Part shown: positions 26,456 through 36,437 of the stretch, in pieces
Position numbering within the stretch: the first letter of the stretch is position 1
Layout: each line of letters opens with the position of its first letter
NCBI GenBank assembly: GCA_013298145.1
Contig: JAAFJO010000001.1
Coordinates: 124,001-188,000 of the forward strand
DNA length: 64,000 nt
Reading direction: 5' to 3'
Source: Betaproteobacteria bacterium
Lineage (GTDB): Bacteria > Pseudomonadota > Gammaproteobacteria > Burkholderiales > Casimicrobiaceae
Position numbers and translations under genes: made by a program
Notes under the pieces: model-generated
The model's input: only the letters and a program-made list of their open reading frames with translations
What the model was told of the DNA's origin: nothing
Databases searched by the model: none

Positions 26456-26748
26456 TCAGTCTCTCCTCAGTAATTCAAAGGCCGATTTCAGGCGCACGTA
26501 GTCGCGTTCCATCGGCAAGATTCTTCCAACTGTTATTCCGGAAGCTACCGCCAATTTTGCCTAAAACGGGGTTGCAGCGCCATGACAGCTCCGCTCCGCG
26601 GGTTGGTGAAGTAGGGTGCGAGTTGTCAATTTGCAACATTGAAGTGCCGCGCATTCCGCGCGACAATCTGGGCGCGGGGCGCAGGGCAAAACGGCTAGGC
26701 GCGCACATCGTTTGCGTTAAGTCGTTGTAATTTAAAGAGAAAAACCAC

Positions 26749-29538
26749 ATGAGTTTGGCGCTTACAGCGCTCGTGATCAGTTGGCTTGTCGCGGTTGGGA
26801 TTGCTTTCGGGCGGATTCCTAGCCCATTGGCATATTCAAGTGAGCGCTCGCTTCATCTTCTGCCTACGCCGCGCGGCGGCGGACTTGGCATCACAATCGC
26901 TTTTTTAAGCGTATCCCTATTCGCTGGGGCTGAAATCTCGTTAATTGCAAGTGTCGTTCTGGTGTGGTTAGTCTCTGCGGCCGACGATTGGTGGGGCGTA
27001 GATGCCAAAACACGTATTTGCGTCCATGTGCTTGGCGCGACGCTTTTAGTGGCTCTCTGGCTCCCGGCGATCGAGTGGGGGTGGGCATTGGTCGCGCTCT
27101 TCGTCGTGGTCTGGGGCACAAATTTGTTCAATTTCATGGACGGCGCAGATGGCACTGCGGCCACCATGGCGGCACTTGGGGCCGGAACGCTCGCTTATTT
27201 GGCGGCGAACGCGCCGTTGAGCTCAGCACTCAGCAGTGAAATCTTCGTTCTGACCGCGTGTTTGTGCGGCGCGGCAATCGGCTTCCTTTTCTTAAACCTT
27301 CCACCTGCCCGTATCTTCATGGGCGACGGTGGTTCGACGGTGATCGGCTTTGTGCTGGCGAGCGTCTCGATTGCCGGATCGATCGAGGGGGTTTGGCATC
27401 CTGCCGTGCCGATCGCGCTGTTCGCGCCATTTTGGGCGGACGCAAGTTGGACCTTGGCACGACGAATGTATGAGGGACATCGTCCCACCACCGCGCACCG
27501 AGATCACTACTATCAACGACTTGTGCTGGCTGGGCTAGGCCATCGCGGGTTGCTGGTGTGGGTAGCGGCCTGGGGCGCAATCTCCATCGTCGTCTCGATG
27601 ACGCTGCACGCCAATGCAGAGGTCGCGGGGGTGATTCGAACGTTAGTTGCGCTGGGTTTTGGTGCGGTGTACTTGGTGGTCAGCCACATCGCTACCAAAC
27701 GGCCGCCGGTCAATCTATTGCTTAACCCGCGGGCACCGACTGCACTGCTCTACGATCTGTTCGCTGTGGCGCTGGCCTGGGCAGCACTGTTCTGGGTACG
27801 TTTCAATTCGAATTTCGATTCTGCGAACTACGCGGCGAGCGACGTGATTCGTAGCCTAGGCTACGTGCTGCCGATTCACGCAGTCGTCTTCGTTTCAATG
27901 GGGCTCTATCGCGGAATTTGGCGGTTTGCGAGCCTTCCGGACATGTGGCTCATCATGCGTGCGGCGTTTGTCGCGGCCGCGATCACCGGGCTGACTTTTT
28001 TGTTGGTCCGCCCCGATTCGTTTATCTGGCCGCGCTTCGTGCTGGCGGCGCAACCGTTTCTGCTCATCATTCTTATGGGCGGGGCGCGAATGGCGGTGCG
28101 CAGCTGGAAGGAACATCGGCTCTATGGCCTCTCTGCAATTCGCGGCGAACCGGTTGTGATTCTCGGCGCGGGCGCGGCAGCAGCCAATCTGATCAAACAA
28201 TTGCAACGCTCTGAACTTTGGCGCCCGGTCGCGCTGCTCGATGATGACATCGCGAAACGCGGCGCGAAATTGCATGATATTTTTGTGGCGGGTTCATTGG
28301 ACGATGCGGGCCTCGTCGCTCGGCGCTTTGGTGCACAACACGCCATTGTTGCAATGCCAAGCGCGACCCATCAAGAACGCCGGCGCGCAGTGCAACTTGC
28401 TGCAGCGGCAAAGTTGCACACGCTGACAGTACCTGCCTACGACGAGCTACTCACTGAGAACGACACCCATGCGCGACTGCGCGCCATCGAACTCGAAGAT
28501 CTTTTGGGACGCGATCCCGTCGAGTTGGACACCGCGGGGCTCAACCAGTGGTTTGCTGGAAAAACGGTGCTCATCACGGGCGCAGGCGGCTCGATTGGTC
28601 GCGAGTTGTGCGCGCAAATCGCGCGCTTTCATCCTGCGCGAATCATCCTGCTCGACATCTCAGAATTCGCCGCTTACGACATTTACGAGCACCTCCAGCA
28701 AATTTTCGACGTGAACCGAATTCAGGTGTACGTGGCCGACGTGCGCAACCGCGAACGAATTCAACAAATTCTTGCTGCGGAATCGCCTTCAATCGTGTTC
28801 CATGCTGCCGCCTATAAGCATGTGCCGATGACCGAGACCGTGAACGCCTGGGAAGCCGTTCGCAACAATACCTACGGCACGATCGTAATGGCTCAGTGCG
28901 CGCGTGAAATCGGCGCGGAGAAGTTTGTTTTGGTGTCAACAGATAAAGCGGTTCGCCCCTCAAGTATTATGGGCGCGAGCAAGCGTTTGGCGGAACTCGC
29001 TTGTATGAGTTTTTCCCATTCTCCGACCCAATTTGTAGGGGTTCGATTCGGCAACGTGCTCGGCAGTAACGGCAGTGTGATTCCTAAGTTCAGGAAGCAG
29101 ATTGATGCGGGCGGGCCGGTCACTGTGACGCATCCTGACATGACGCGCTTTTTCATGTCTATCCCCGAGGCCGCGCAGCTCGTACTGCAGGCCGGGCTCC
29201 TAGGTACGCCAGGTTCGCTCTACGTCCTCGATATGGGTGAGCCCGTGAAGATCGTGGATCTCGCAAAAGAGTTAATTCGACTCGCGAAAGGCGATGAGGA
29301 CGCAATTCCGATTGCCTTTACCGGCCTTCGCTTAGGCGAAAAAATGCACGAGGAGCTCATTGGGGCTACAGAACGATTCGAATCCACGCGACACGCAAAG
29401 GTGAGGAGAGTGGTGACCGATTCGCCAGCAGCGCTCGACCTGGATGAGCTTTTGCTGTGGCTTAATGGGAACACGCCGCCAAACGTACACAAAGCGCTTC
29501 AGCGCTGGATCATCGATTTCAAACCGCCGTCGATGTAG
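26749..29538 (+). CDS. fusion protein: WecA/WbpL-type phosphosugar transferase + WbpM/CapD-type nucleotide-sugar dehydratase
   Basis: A 929-residue protein of two enzymes normally encoded separately. Residues 1-320 are a polytopic MraY/WecA-family transferase that links a sugar-1-phosphate to undecaprenyl phosphate: RGGGLGI, NLFNFMDGADG (125-135), FMGDGGS (190-196) and H-x-H-like AHRDHYYQRL. Residues about 325-929 match WbpM/CapD/FlaA1: four more membrane helices, a first Rossmann domain (VILGAGAAAANL), and the catalytic domain with GAGGSIGREL (around 610) and the Ser-Met-Lys type active site STDKAV...MGASK (730-746). Together they would make a modified UDP-HexNAc and start O-antigen or exopolysaccharide synthesis. 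No frame break is seen at the joint near residue 320. No other polysaccharide genes are adjacent, except msbA convergent downstream. Confidence 0.9.
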   Translation: MSLALTALVISWLVAVGIAFGRIPSPLAYSSERSLHLLPTPRGGGLGITIAFLSVSLFAGAEISLIASVVLVWLVSAADDWWGVDAKTRICVHVLGATLLVALWLPAIEWGWALVALFVVVWGTNLFNFMDGADGTAATMAALGAGTLAYLAANAPLSSALSSEIFVLTACLCGAAIGFLFLNLPPARIFMGDGGSTVIGFVLASVSIAGSIEGVWHPAVPIALFAPFWADASWTLARRMYEGHRPTTAHRDHYYQRLVLAGLGHRGLLVWVAAWGAISIVVSMTLHANAEVAGVIRTLVALGFGAVYLVVSHIATKRPPVNLLLNPRAPTALLYDLFAVALAWAALFWVRFNSNFDSANYAASDVIRSLGYVLPIHAVVFVSMGLYRGIWRFASLPDMWLIMRAAFVAAAITGLTFLLVRPDSFIWPRFVLAAQPFLLIILMGGARMAVRSWKEHRLYGLSAIRGEPVVILGAGAAAANLIKQLQRSELWRPVALLDDDIAKRGAKLHDIFVAGSLDDAGLVARRFGAQHAIVAMPSATHQERRRAVQLAAAAKLHTLTVPAYDELLTENDTHARLRAIELEDLLGRDPVELDTAGLNQWFAGKTVLITGAGGSIGRELCAQIARFHPARIILLDISEFAAYDIYEHLQQIFDVNRIQVYVADVRNRERIQQILAAESPSIVFHAAAYKHVPMTETVNAWEAVRNNTYGTIVMAQCAREIGAEKFVLVSTDKAVRPSSIMGASKRLAELACMSFSHSPTQFVGVRFGNVLGSNGSVIPKFRKQIDAGGPVTVTHPDMTRFFMSIPEAAQLVLQAGLLGTPGSLYVLDMGEPVKIVDLAKELIRLAKGDEDAIPIAFTGLRLGEKMHEELIGATERFESTRHAKVRRVVTDSPAALDLDELLLWLNGNTPPNVHKALQRWIIDFKPPSM

Positions 29539-29559
29539 CGAGACGGGCTGCGCTGTTCG

Positions 29560-31404
29560 CTAAGCCGTTTTCGCAAGACCCGCGTAAACACCGCCCTGCG
29601 CGAGAAGGCTGGTATGCGTGCCCGATTCAACTAAACGGCCGCGATCAAAAACGTAGATCACATCGGCGTCGCTCACACTGCTCAAGCGATGCGCGATTTG
29701 GATTACTGTTTTCGCGCCCACCATCGCCGCAAGCGACTCCTGAACCACTCGCTCGCTGGTGGTGTCAAGCGCCGAAGTCGCTTCATCAAACAACACAATA
29801 GGCGCGTCTTTGTAGAACGCTCGTGCGAGGGCAATGCGCTGACGCTGCCCGCCAGAAAGTAGTGCGCCGCCTTCGCCCACGCCGCTTGAAAAGCCATTGG
29901 GTAGCGCATCGATGAACGATTCCGCGCCCGCAGCGCGCGCAGCGGCGCGCACGCGTGCTAAATCAATGTCCCCTTCATCGCCAAACGCGATGTTTCGCGC
30001 CACCGAATCGTTGACCAGCAAAACATCTTGCGACACCAGCGAAAGCGAGGCACGAAGCGCCCCCAGCGGCCAAGCGGTAAGCGCTCGACCATCGATTCGA
30101 ATCTCGCCGCCGCTCGGCTCGTAAAAGCCCGAGATGAGCGAAAGCAGGGTGGATTTACCGCTGCCCGAACCGCCGACAAACGCCACGTGTTGGCCTGGCT
30201 CAATGGTGAGACGAATTGAAGAGAGTGCCTCAATTTCGCGAGTCTCGTAGCGAAAGCTCACGTCATCAAATTCGATCCGTCCCCGATGCGCGGACGGCAC
30301 GACGCTCAACGTCCTATTGCTCAGCCCTTCGCGCTCGCGCTCGGCCGGCTCGTCCTGTATCGCAAAGAGTCCGCCCGCTGCTGCGAGTCCGCGCTGGATA
30401 ACGGCATTCACCGACGACAGCGACTTAAGCGGCGGCAGCAAACTCAGGAGCGCGATAAAGAACGTAGAAAAATCCCCCGCCGTCATTTCGCCGCGCTCGC
30501 CTTGCGCTATGGCCAGCGAAACGATAACGGCGATAGCAATCGAGACGGCGATGTGCGTGAGTGGTGCGCTCGCAGCGTTCGCGGTTTCTTGCTTCATGTA
30601 GGCCTGGCGAAATCGATTCGCGCGTTCTCCGAATGCGCGTCCGATCACTGAAAACGCATTGAACGATTTCACTGTCTTCTGGCTGGTGAGCGCCTCGTCG
30701 CTAAAGCGAGCGAGTTCGCCCATCGTACTCTGCATGGCGAGACTTGCGCGACGAAGGCGCTTTGTGACGAAGCGAATCACGAGCGCCACAATTGGTGCAA
30801 TGACGAACACGCCTAAGGTGAGCTTCCAGCTCAGGATCAACAACACTGCCAAGCTGCCAAGCAACTTGAAACTATCTTGGACGAGCGCCGTGAGCGCTTG
30901 AGAACACGAGGCGCCGATCTGCTGCGCATCGAAGGTAATCTTTGAGGTGAGTTCCGCTGCTGCGTTGCGATCAAAAAAACGCATCGGCAATCGCAACATC
31001 CGAGAAAACGTAGCGACTCGGATATCAAACACGATCCGCGACGAAACCCAGTGCAGTGCCACATCACCCGCAAAATTACAGATCGCACGAAACGCAAACA
31101 TCGCGACCACGAACACGGGAAACCAGGTAATCGGAAACCGATCAAGCCATTCCACAATCGGCGCGAGCGCGCTTTGGGCGAGTTGCCCCTGCGCATGAGG
31201 CAGGCCGGTCGTCACTTCGCTCTTAGTAAACGCACGGTCAACGATGCGGTGAAACACCAGCAGGATGAGCGGCTCAACGAGTGACACGAGCGCGAGCAAA
31301 AGCGCGGCCCCCGCAAGCTTTGCGCGGTGGGGATGTATGTATGTGAGCAAACGTCGAACGAGGGCCCGATCGCCAGCGGGGCGGTGTGCGGCAGAGTCAG
31401 TCAT
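29560..31404 (-). CDS. msbA: lipid A export permease/ATP-binding protein MsbA
   Basis: A 614-residue ABC half-transporter that flips lipid A-core across the inner membrane. Six membrane helices cover residues 20-320; the ATPase domain has Walker A GGSGSGKST, signature LSGGQRQRIALARAF, Walker B IVLFDEATSALD and the H-loop AHRLSSV. The ATG at 31404 is chosen: the upstream 41 residues of the longer frame have no resemblance to ABC transporters and overlap the divergent B12 leader region. Other lipid-flipping ABC proteins have the same build, but the match to MsbA-like sequences is good. It converges with the transferase-dehydratase fusion gene. Confidence 0.88.
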   Translation of the reverse strand: MTDSAAHRPAGDRALVRRLLTYIHPHRAKLAGAALLLALVSLVEPLILLVFHRIVDRAFTKSEVTTGLPHAQGQLAQSALAPIVEWLDRFPITWFPVFVVAMFAFRAICNFAGDVALHWVSSRIVFDIRVATFSRMLRLPMRFFDRNAAAELTSKITFDAQQIGASCSQALTALVQDSFKLLGSLAVLLILSWKLTLGVFVIAPIVALVIRFVTKRLRRASLAMQSTMGELARFSDEALTSQKTVKSFNAFSVIGRAFGERANRFRQAYMKQETANAASAPLTHIAVSIAIAVIVSLAIAQGERGEMTAGDFSTFFIALLSLLPPLKSLSSVNAVIQRGLAAAGGLFAIQDEPAEREREGLSNRTLSVVPSAHRGRIEFDDVSFRYETREIEALSSIRLTIEPGQHVAFVGGSGSGKSTLLSLISGFYEPSGGEIRIDGRALTAWPLGALRASLSLVSQDVLLVNDSVARNIAFGDEGDIDLARVRAAARAAGAESFIDALPNGFSSGVGEGGALLSGGQRQRIALARAFYKDAPIVLFDEATSALDTTSERVVQESLAAMVGAKTVIQIAHRLSSVSDADVIYVFDRGRLVESGTHTSLLAQGGVYAGLAKTA

Positions 31405-31463
31405 TGGGGAATTGTTGCATGGGCGGACGAGCGGGCAACTGCTTTGGGCTAACATGCGCCTGC

Positions 31464-31660
31464 TTGTTGGTGTCCGCGCGTGGGAGTTGTGCGCGTGGGT
31501 GAAACGGGAAAACGGTGCCAGCCACATTCACCAATGTGTGCCTATTCCGCTACTGCCCCCGCAACGGTAATTTGCGAATGCGGCTTGCATTACGCCACTG
31601 AGTTTGAATGAAACTTGGGAAGGCGCAAGTCGCTAGTGAAGAGTCCGGAGACCGGCCACA
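31464..31660 (+). promoter_or_regulatory. cobalamin (adenosylcobalamin) riboswitch
   Basis: Conserved elements occur in order: a 5' TTGGTG segment, AACGGGAA, GGTGCCA, the TACTGCCCCCGCAACGGTAA core, GCCACTG, CTTGGGAAGGC and the closing GAGTCCGGAGACCGGCC. This order and spacing define the B12 riboswitch. It sits upstream of btuB on the plus strand, and should lower expression of the downstream B12 genes when cobalamin is bound. The switch end is approximate; the expression platform lies between it and the btuB start. Confidence 0.95.
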
Positions 31661-31838
31661 GGTACGCGTTCGCGCCCTCAGCGATACGCGGTGATGATGA
31701 TCGCGCGGGGAAGCGCGGGCAGACCGTATGGGCCGCTTATGCGTTTTCGCACGCCATGGCTGCCGCTTTCGATCCCCCTTTCCTACGCCGTCGTCGATTT
31801 TTCGCCGAACGGAGGGTTTGGCATATCTGGAGCGCCAC

Positions 31839-33665
31839 TTGTTTACCGCCTACCCATTTACCGACACTAAGCCTGGTTTTGCGCCACGCTATGTTTGTCT
31901 CGCTATCGCTGGATTGCTCTCAGCAATTGATGCGGGCGCGCAAACGCGCGTTGAGCCACTCATCATCACTGCGTCGCGCGCCAGCGAATCGCTTGTGGAA
32001 ACGCTGCGTGATGTCACTGTTTTACGCGGCGACACGCTTTTCGCAAGCGGCATCCATGAGCTCGAAACCGCGCTTCGCGGCGTGCCGGGTATCGAAGTTC
32101 AATCGCTTGGCGCTGGCGCAACGCCTTCGGTGTTTGTGCGCGGCGGCAACAGCAATCAAGTATTGATACTGGTGGATGGTCAACGCGTGGGCTCATCGTT
32201 CAGCGGCCAATCCGCGTTGCAGCACATCCCAATTTCGCAGATTGAGCGCATCGAGATCGTTCGTGGGCCTGCCGCCAGCTTGTACGGCGCCGACGCCGTG
32301 AGTGGCGTGATCCAGATTTTTACAAAGCAGGTCGCGGGACTCGCGGCAAGCGTCGCCGCGGGTAATCAGCGTTCGAGCGATGTATCGGCGCGCTTAGGAT
32401 TTGGAGACGGCAGTCAGCGCTATTCGGTCGCTGCGAATCACCGCGAATCGCGCGGCTTTAACGCGATTATCGACCCCGCCAATTTCAGCTTTAACCCGGA
32501 TCGCGACGGCTATCGATTTTCAAGCGTAGCGCTCAATGCAGCAAGCGAATTCAGCCGCAGCTTAGCGGTTGACGGTAGCGCGTTCATCGCGCGCGGTAAC
32601 ACGCAATACGACGGTAGCAAAACATTTAATGACCGCATTAAGTCCGATTTGAGAAACATCGGCCTCAGGGCGATTTATGCGCCGAATGATCAATGGAAGT
32701 CCACGCTTACACTCGGCCAGGGCATCGATCAATCGCAGTTCATTTCTTCGTTTCCTGGACGCTATAAAACGACAAACGATCAAGTGGGCTGGCAAAACAA
32801 CCTACAACTAGATCGCGGTTTCAGTTTGTGGAACGCCATCGAGTGGCGTCGCGAGCAGATCGAAACCGATCAGGGCTTCGCCACCGATTCGCGGCGGACA
32901 GTGAGCGCTGCAGTCGGCGCCGAGGTCATGCTTAGCGGGCTGAAAATCGCGAGCGCTGTTCGCCTCGATGACAGCAATCAATATGAAAAACGGACGACGG
33001 GCAACATTGGACTTGCGTACACCCTTGCGAGCGAGTGGCGTTTAACGGCGAACGCGGGCACGAGTTTCAAAGCGCCCACGTTTAATGATCTCTACTTTCC
33101 TGGCTTTTCCAATCCGAACTTGTCACCTGAAAAAGCACGTAACCTCGAGCTTGCCATGTCGTGGGCGAGAGGCGCATCCAGCGCGAAGCTCGTAGTCTTT
33201 GAAAACCGCATACGCGACTTAATCCAGTTTCAGTGTGATGCGAATTTCAACTGTGCGCCACAAAACGTGGCCAAAGCTAATTTGCGTGGCGCAACCCTGT
33301 CGGCAGCGGCGCAAATCGCCAAGTGGAATGTTGACGCCAGCATCGATGTGTCCGAACCAGAAGACGCGAACACAGGTAAGCGACTTTCCCGTCGATCAAA
33401 ACTTCATGGCGCGCTCAAAGTCAGTGGTGACGTTCTGGGCGTACGCACCGGGGTCGAGCTGCTCGCATCAGGTGATCGCTTTGACAACGCGAGCAACACG
33501 CGTCGACTCGCAGGCTACGGCGTCGTAAACGCGTTTGCAAGGTACGCGCTTGTTCGAGGACTCAACATAGGGTTGCGTTTGGAAAATGCGTTCGATCGCG
33601 CATACGAAAATTCACGCGGCTATTCCACAGGCGGGCGGCGCGCGTGGCTCACCATCGATTTCTAA
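31839..33665 (+). CDS. btuB: TonB-dependent vitamin B12 receptor
   Basis: A 608-residue outer-membrane receptor for cobalamin uptake. After a signal peptide (ends DAGAQ) comes a TonB box-like EPLIITASR, then the plug domain (VFVRGGNSNQVLILVDGQRV; IERIEIVRGPAASLYGADAVSGVIQIFTK) and a 22-strand barrel that ends in AWLTIDF. The TTG at 31839 is selected: GGAG is 6 bases upstream and it gives a compact signal peptide; the frame is open upstream to 31728, but that part would lie between the riboswitch and the signal sequence. The B12 riboswitch upstream and btuF/cobTSC downstream support B12 specificity over iron-siderophore specificity. Confidence 0.9.
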   Translation: MFTAYPFTDTKPGFAPRYVCLAIAGLLSAIDAGAQTRVEPLIITASRASESLVETLRDVTVLRGDTLFASGIHELETALRGVPGIEVQSLGAGATPSVFVRGGNSNQVLILVDGQRVGSSFSGQSALQHIPISQIERIEIVRGPAASLYGADAVSGVIQIFTKQVAGLAASVAAGNQRSSDVSARLGFGDGSQRYSVAANHRESRGFNAIIDPANFSFNPDRDGYRFSSVALNAASEFSRSLAVDGSAFIARGNTQYDGSKTFNDRIKSDLRNIGLRAIYAPNDQWKSTLTLGQGIDQSQFISSFPGRYKTTNDQVGWQNNLQLDRGFSLWNAIEWRREQIETDQGFATDSRRTVSAAVGAEVMLSGLKIASAVRLDDSNQYEKRTTGNIGLAYTLASEWRLTANAGTSFKAPTFNDLYFPGFSNPNLSPEKARNLELAMSWARGASSAKLVVFENRIRDLIQFQCDANFNCAPQNVAKANLRGATLSAAAQIAKWNVDASIDVSEPEDANTGKRLSRRSKLHGALKVSGDVLGVRTGVELLASGDRFDNASNTRRLAGYGVVNAFARYALVRGLNIGLRLENAFDRAYENSRGYSTGGRRAWLTIDF

Positions 33666-33761
33666 CAGAAATAGCCTTCTAAATCCCAATTAATCAGGCA
33701 AACGCGATATTCGTTTCATGAACTGTTTATCGCGTTTATCCCCCTTTAATGGAGCATTAGC

Positions 33762-34616
33762 GTGGGATTGAATCCAAATTTTGTAGCGCTCCTGCGAAAC
33801 GCGTGCGCGATGCTTTTCGGGCTAGTTATTGCGCCAGTAGATGCGAACTCATCACCGGCGCCTCAACGCATTGTGTCTCTCGCGCCCCATGCCACCGAGC
33901 TTCTGTTTTCGGCGGGGCTTGGTTCGCGGGTTGTCGGTGTCAGCGAGGCTTGTGATTTCCCTGAGGCGGTCAAAACATTACCCAAAGTATCGAGCTATCG
34001 GGGCACAAACGTTGAGGCGGTACTCGCATTGAAGCCTGACCTGGTGGTGACGTGGCCGAGTGGTAACAAGGCCGATGACGTTGCCGCGCTTGAACGGCTT
34101 GGACTGCGCTTCTACAAAAGCGAAATCGATAGCCTGGAAGGAATTGCAAAAACGCAACGCGAATTCGCAGGCTGGGCGAAAGACGAGGGCGCAATAGAAC
34201 GTGCGGGGCGCATCGAACGGGAAGTTAACGCGTTGCGCGAGAAGTTTGCATCGAGGCCGGTCGTTCGCGTGTTCTATCAGCTCGGCGACGGACGGCTATT
34301 CACACTTTCGAATAAACATCTAATCGGCGAGGCGCTTGCAACCTGCGGGGCAAAAAATATCTTTGGCGCGCTCTCGATTCCCGCGCCGGAAGTGTCGCGC
34401 GAAGCTGTTATTGCTGCGCGGCCTGATGCAATTTTGCTCGCCAGCGAAAGTGCGCGCGCTGCGGTGACTTCACAATGGCGTACCACAGCGCTTGCTTCAA
34501 CGCCGATTGTGATTGTCAACGGTGGACGCCTACACCGACCGACGTTAAGAACCATAGACGCGGCACGAGAACTCTGCGAATCGATTGAGCGTGTTCGTAC
34601 AAAGCAAGCGCCGTGA
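33762..34616 (+). CDS. btuF: periplasmic cobalamin-binding protein BtuF-like
   Basis: A 284-residue substrate-binding protein of the BtuF/helical-backbone family. An N-terminal signal peptide precedes RIVSLAPHATELLFSAGLG, the hallmark of the B12/iron-chelate binding group. Later motifs include VLALKPDLVVTW and VFYQLGDG. It would pass B12 to an inner-membrane ABC transporter, yet btuC and btuD are not in this window. The GTG start has GGAG 7 bases upstream. It overlaps cobT by 4 bases (GTGA). Confidence 0.88.
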   Translation: MGLNPNFVALLRNACAMLFGLVIAPVDANSSPAPQRIVSLAPHATELLFSAGLGSRVVGVSEACDFPEAVKTLPKVSSYRGTNVEAVLALKPDLVVTWPSGNKADDVAALERLGLRFYKSEIDSLEGIAKTQREFAGWAKDEGAIERAGRIEREVNALREKFASRPVVRVFYQLGDGRLFTLSNKHLIGEALATCGAKNIFGALSIPAPEVSREAVIAARPDAILLASESARAAVTSQWRTTALASTPIVIVNGGRLHRPTLRTIDAARELCESIERVRTKQAP

Positions 34617-35644
34617 GTAAACCCAACCCAACTGAAGTGCACACCGATTTTCATCGTGTTGTTGAGGCGCGCTGGCTAGCCAAAACCAAGCCGCCTGGCA
34701 GTCTCGGTCGGATTGAGCAGATCGCTGCACTCATGGCAAGAATTCAGCGCACTGATCGTCCGCGCGCGGCGCCAGTGTCGATGCTACTTTTTGCCGGTGA
34801 CCATGGTGTCTACGAGGAGGCCGTGTCACCTTATCCGCAGTCGGTCACTGTTCAAATGGTTGAAAACATTGCTTCGGGCGGTGCCGCCAGCAGCGTACTC
34901 GCCGCCCTCCATGCCATTGACTATCATGTCTTCGACGTGGGATTACTCAGCGCGCCAGCTCATCATGGCCGAATCGTTGAGCGAAACATTCGGCGCGGAA
35001 GCCGAAACTTCTGTCGTGAAGACGCGATGACGCACGAAGAAACGCTTAGGGCGATCGCGGTCGGTCGGGAGGCAGTTACCGCTATTGCGCATGACGCAAG
35101 CGTCATCATCGTGGGCGAAATGGGAATCGCAAACACGACCAGCGCCGCAGCCATCGTGGCAGCGCTTCTCGGTCAGCCTGCTATCGATTGGGTAGGCGCG
35201 GGAACAGGGCTCGACGCCGCTGGCGTAGCGCGCAAAGCACGTGCGGTTAATGCCGCGCTGTCGCGTCGAACATTTGCCTCTGACCTAGACGCGCTTACGG
35301 CGCTCGGCGGCTATGAGATCGCCGCGATGACGGGCGCATACTTAGAGGCGGCAGCAAAGCGCAAGGTTATCTTGGTAGACGGCTTCATTGCGACCGCAGC
35401 CCTTTTTGTTGCAGCGCGAATGGAGCCAAGCGTGCTCGAGTCTTGTATTTTTTCGCATTGTTCTAACGAACGCGGACATCGCGCCTTGCTCGGCGAACTT
35501 TGTGGCCAACCCTTGCTCGATCTCGGCATGCGTCTCGGCGAAGGTAGCGGCGCGTTGATCGCGTATCCGCTTCTGGTTCAGAGCTGCGAATTACTTGAAA
35601 ACATGGCAACTTTCACAAGTGCCGGTGTTGATGAGCGCACGTGA
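34613..35644 (+). CDS. cobT: nicotinate-nucleotide-dimethylbenzimidazole phosphoribosyltransferase
   Basis: A 343-residue CobT, which makes alpha-ribazole phosphate from dimethylbenzimidazole and NaMN for the lower ligand of cobalamin. Family motifs are KTKPPGSLGRIE at the N-terminus, LLFAGDHGVYEE, the GEMGIANTTSAAAI stretch, and FSHCSNERGH with a GMRLGEGSGA ending that includes the catalytic Glu. Its start overlaps btuF and its stop overlaps cobS, 4 bases each, so the three are translationally coupled under the B12 riboswitch. Confidence 0.95.
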   Translation: MSKPNPTEVHTDFHRVVEARWLAKTKPPGSLGRIEQIAALMARIQRTDRPRAAPVSMLLFAGDHGVYEEAVSPYPQSVTVQMVENIASGGAASSVLAALHAIDYHVFDVGLLSAPAHHGRIVERNIRRGSRNFCREDAMTHEETLRAIAVGREAVTAIAHDASVIIVGEMGIANTTSAAAIVAALLGQPAIDWVGAGTGLDAAGVARKARAVNAALSRRTFASDLDALTALGGYEIAAMTGAYLEAAAKRKVILVDGFIATAALFVAARMEPSVLESCIFSHCSNERGHRALLGELCGQPLLDLGMRLGEGSGALIAYPLLVQSCELLENMATFTSAGVDERT

Positions 35645-36432
35645 AAGTACTCATCGAACAGGCGCGCCTTTCGCTGATTGCGACTCAGTTCTTAACCAGA
35701 CTGCCCATACCGCGCGCGTTTGACGCCTGGCTCGGCTGGACACCTGAGCGGTTGCGCGCCTCAGCGCGTTATTTTCCGTTGATAGGGATTAGCGTGGGCA
35801 TCGTCGCGGCGACCTTTTTTTATGTGGCGACGATGATGTTTGGCGCCATGCTTGCAGCGATTTTGACGTTCGCCTTGACCGCGCTGATGACCGGCGCATT
35901 TCACGAGGACGGATTTGTTGACTATGCTGATTCGTTCGGGGCTACCAGCCGCGAACGTGCGCTGGCAATCATGAAAGACTCGCGGATCGGTACGTTTGGC
36001 GCGTTGGCTGTCGTATTTCTCACCGCAATCAAAGCGCTTGCGCTTGCATCCTTAAGCCCGAAACTCGCGGTGATCTCACTCATCCTCGCTCATGGTTTGG
36101 GGCGAAGCGTCGCGTGCGTCCTCATGCGAGTACTACCCTATGTCCGCGATGAATCTGGTAAGGCAAAGCCCCTCGCCGAAAAGATGCGGCCGTATGAGTT
36201 AGCGATCGCGCTGTCTTTTGCTGCGGTCTTGCTCATCACCGCCGCGAGTCTGGAGATTTCGATAGTTCGTGTCATCACCGTGTTGTTTGCGTTAGTCGCG
36301 TTTACCTGGTGGTTCAGCTTGCATTTAAAGCGGCGTCTTGGCGGATTCACGGGCGACGCACTTGGTGCGGCCGAGCAAACCAGTGAAATGATTGTCTTGC
36401 TGGTGTTCGCGGCTGTTGTGCCAACATTCTGA
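35641..36432 (+). CDS. cobS: adenosylcobinamide-GDP ribazoletransferase (cobalamin synthase)
   Basis: A 263-residue integral membrane enzyme that joins adenosylcobinamide-GDP and alpha-ribazole (phosphate). Motifs include QFLTRLPIP at the N-terminus, GAFHEDGFVDYADSFG with the acidic metal site, and MKDSRIGTFGALAV. About six hydrophobic segments follow. The GTG start overlaps cobT by 4 bases. With cobT and the phosphatase behind it, the last steps of B12 assembly are covered; the corrin ring genes are not in the window, so the cell may rely on salvage. Confidence 0.95.
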   Translation: MKVLIEQARLSLIATQFLTRLPIPRAFDAWLGWTPERLRASARYFPLIGISVGIVAATFFYVATMMFGAMLAAILTFALTALMTGAFHEDGFVDYADSFGATSRERALAIMKDSRIGTFGALAVVFLTAIKALALASLSPKLAVISLILAHGLGRSVACVLMRVLPYVRDESGKAKPLAEKMRPYELAIALSFAAVLLITAASLEISIVRVITVLFALVAFTWWFSLHLKRRLGGFTGDALGAAEQTSEMIVLLVFAAVVPTF

Positions 36433-36437
36433 GCGCC

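Noticed and set aside
31615..32166. 183-residue plus-strand frame over the riboswitch and btuB start
   Set aside because: It runs through the riboswitch closing stem and overlaps btuB in another frame.
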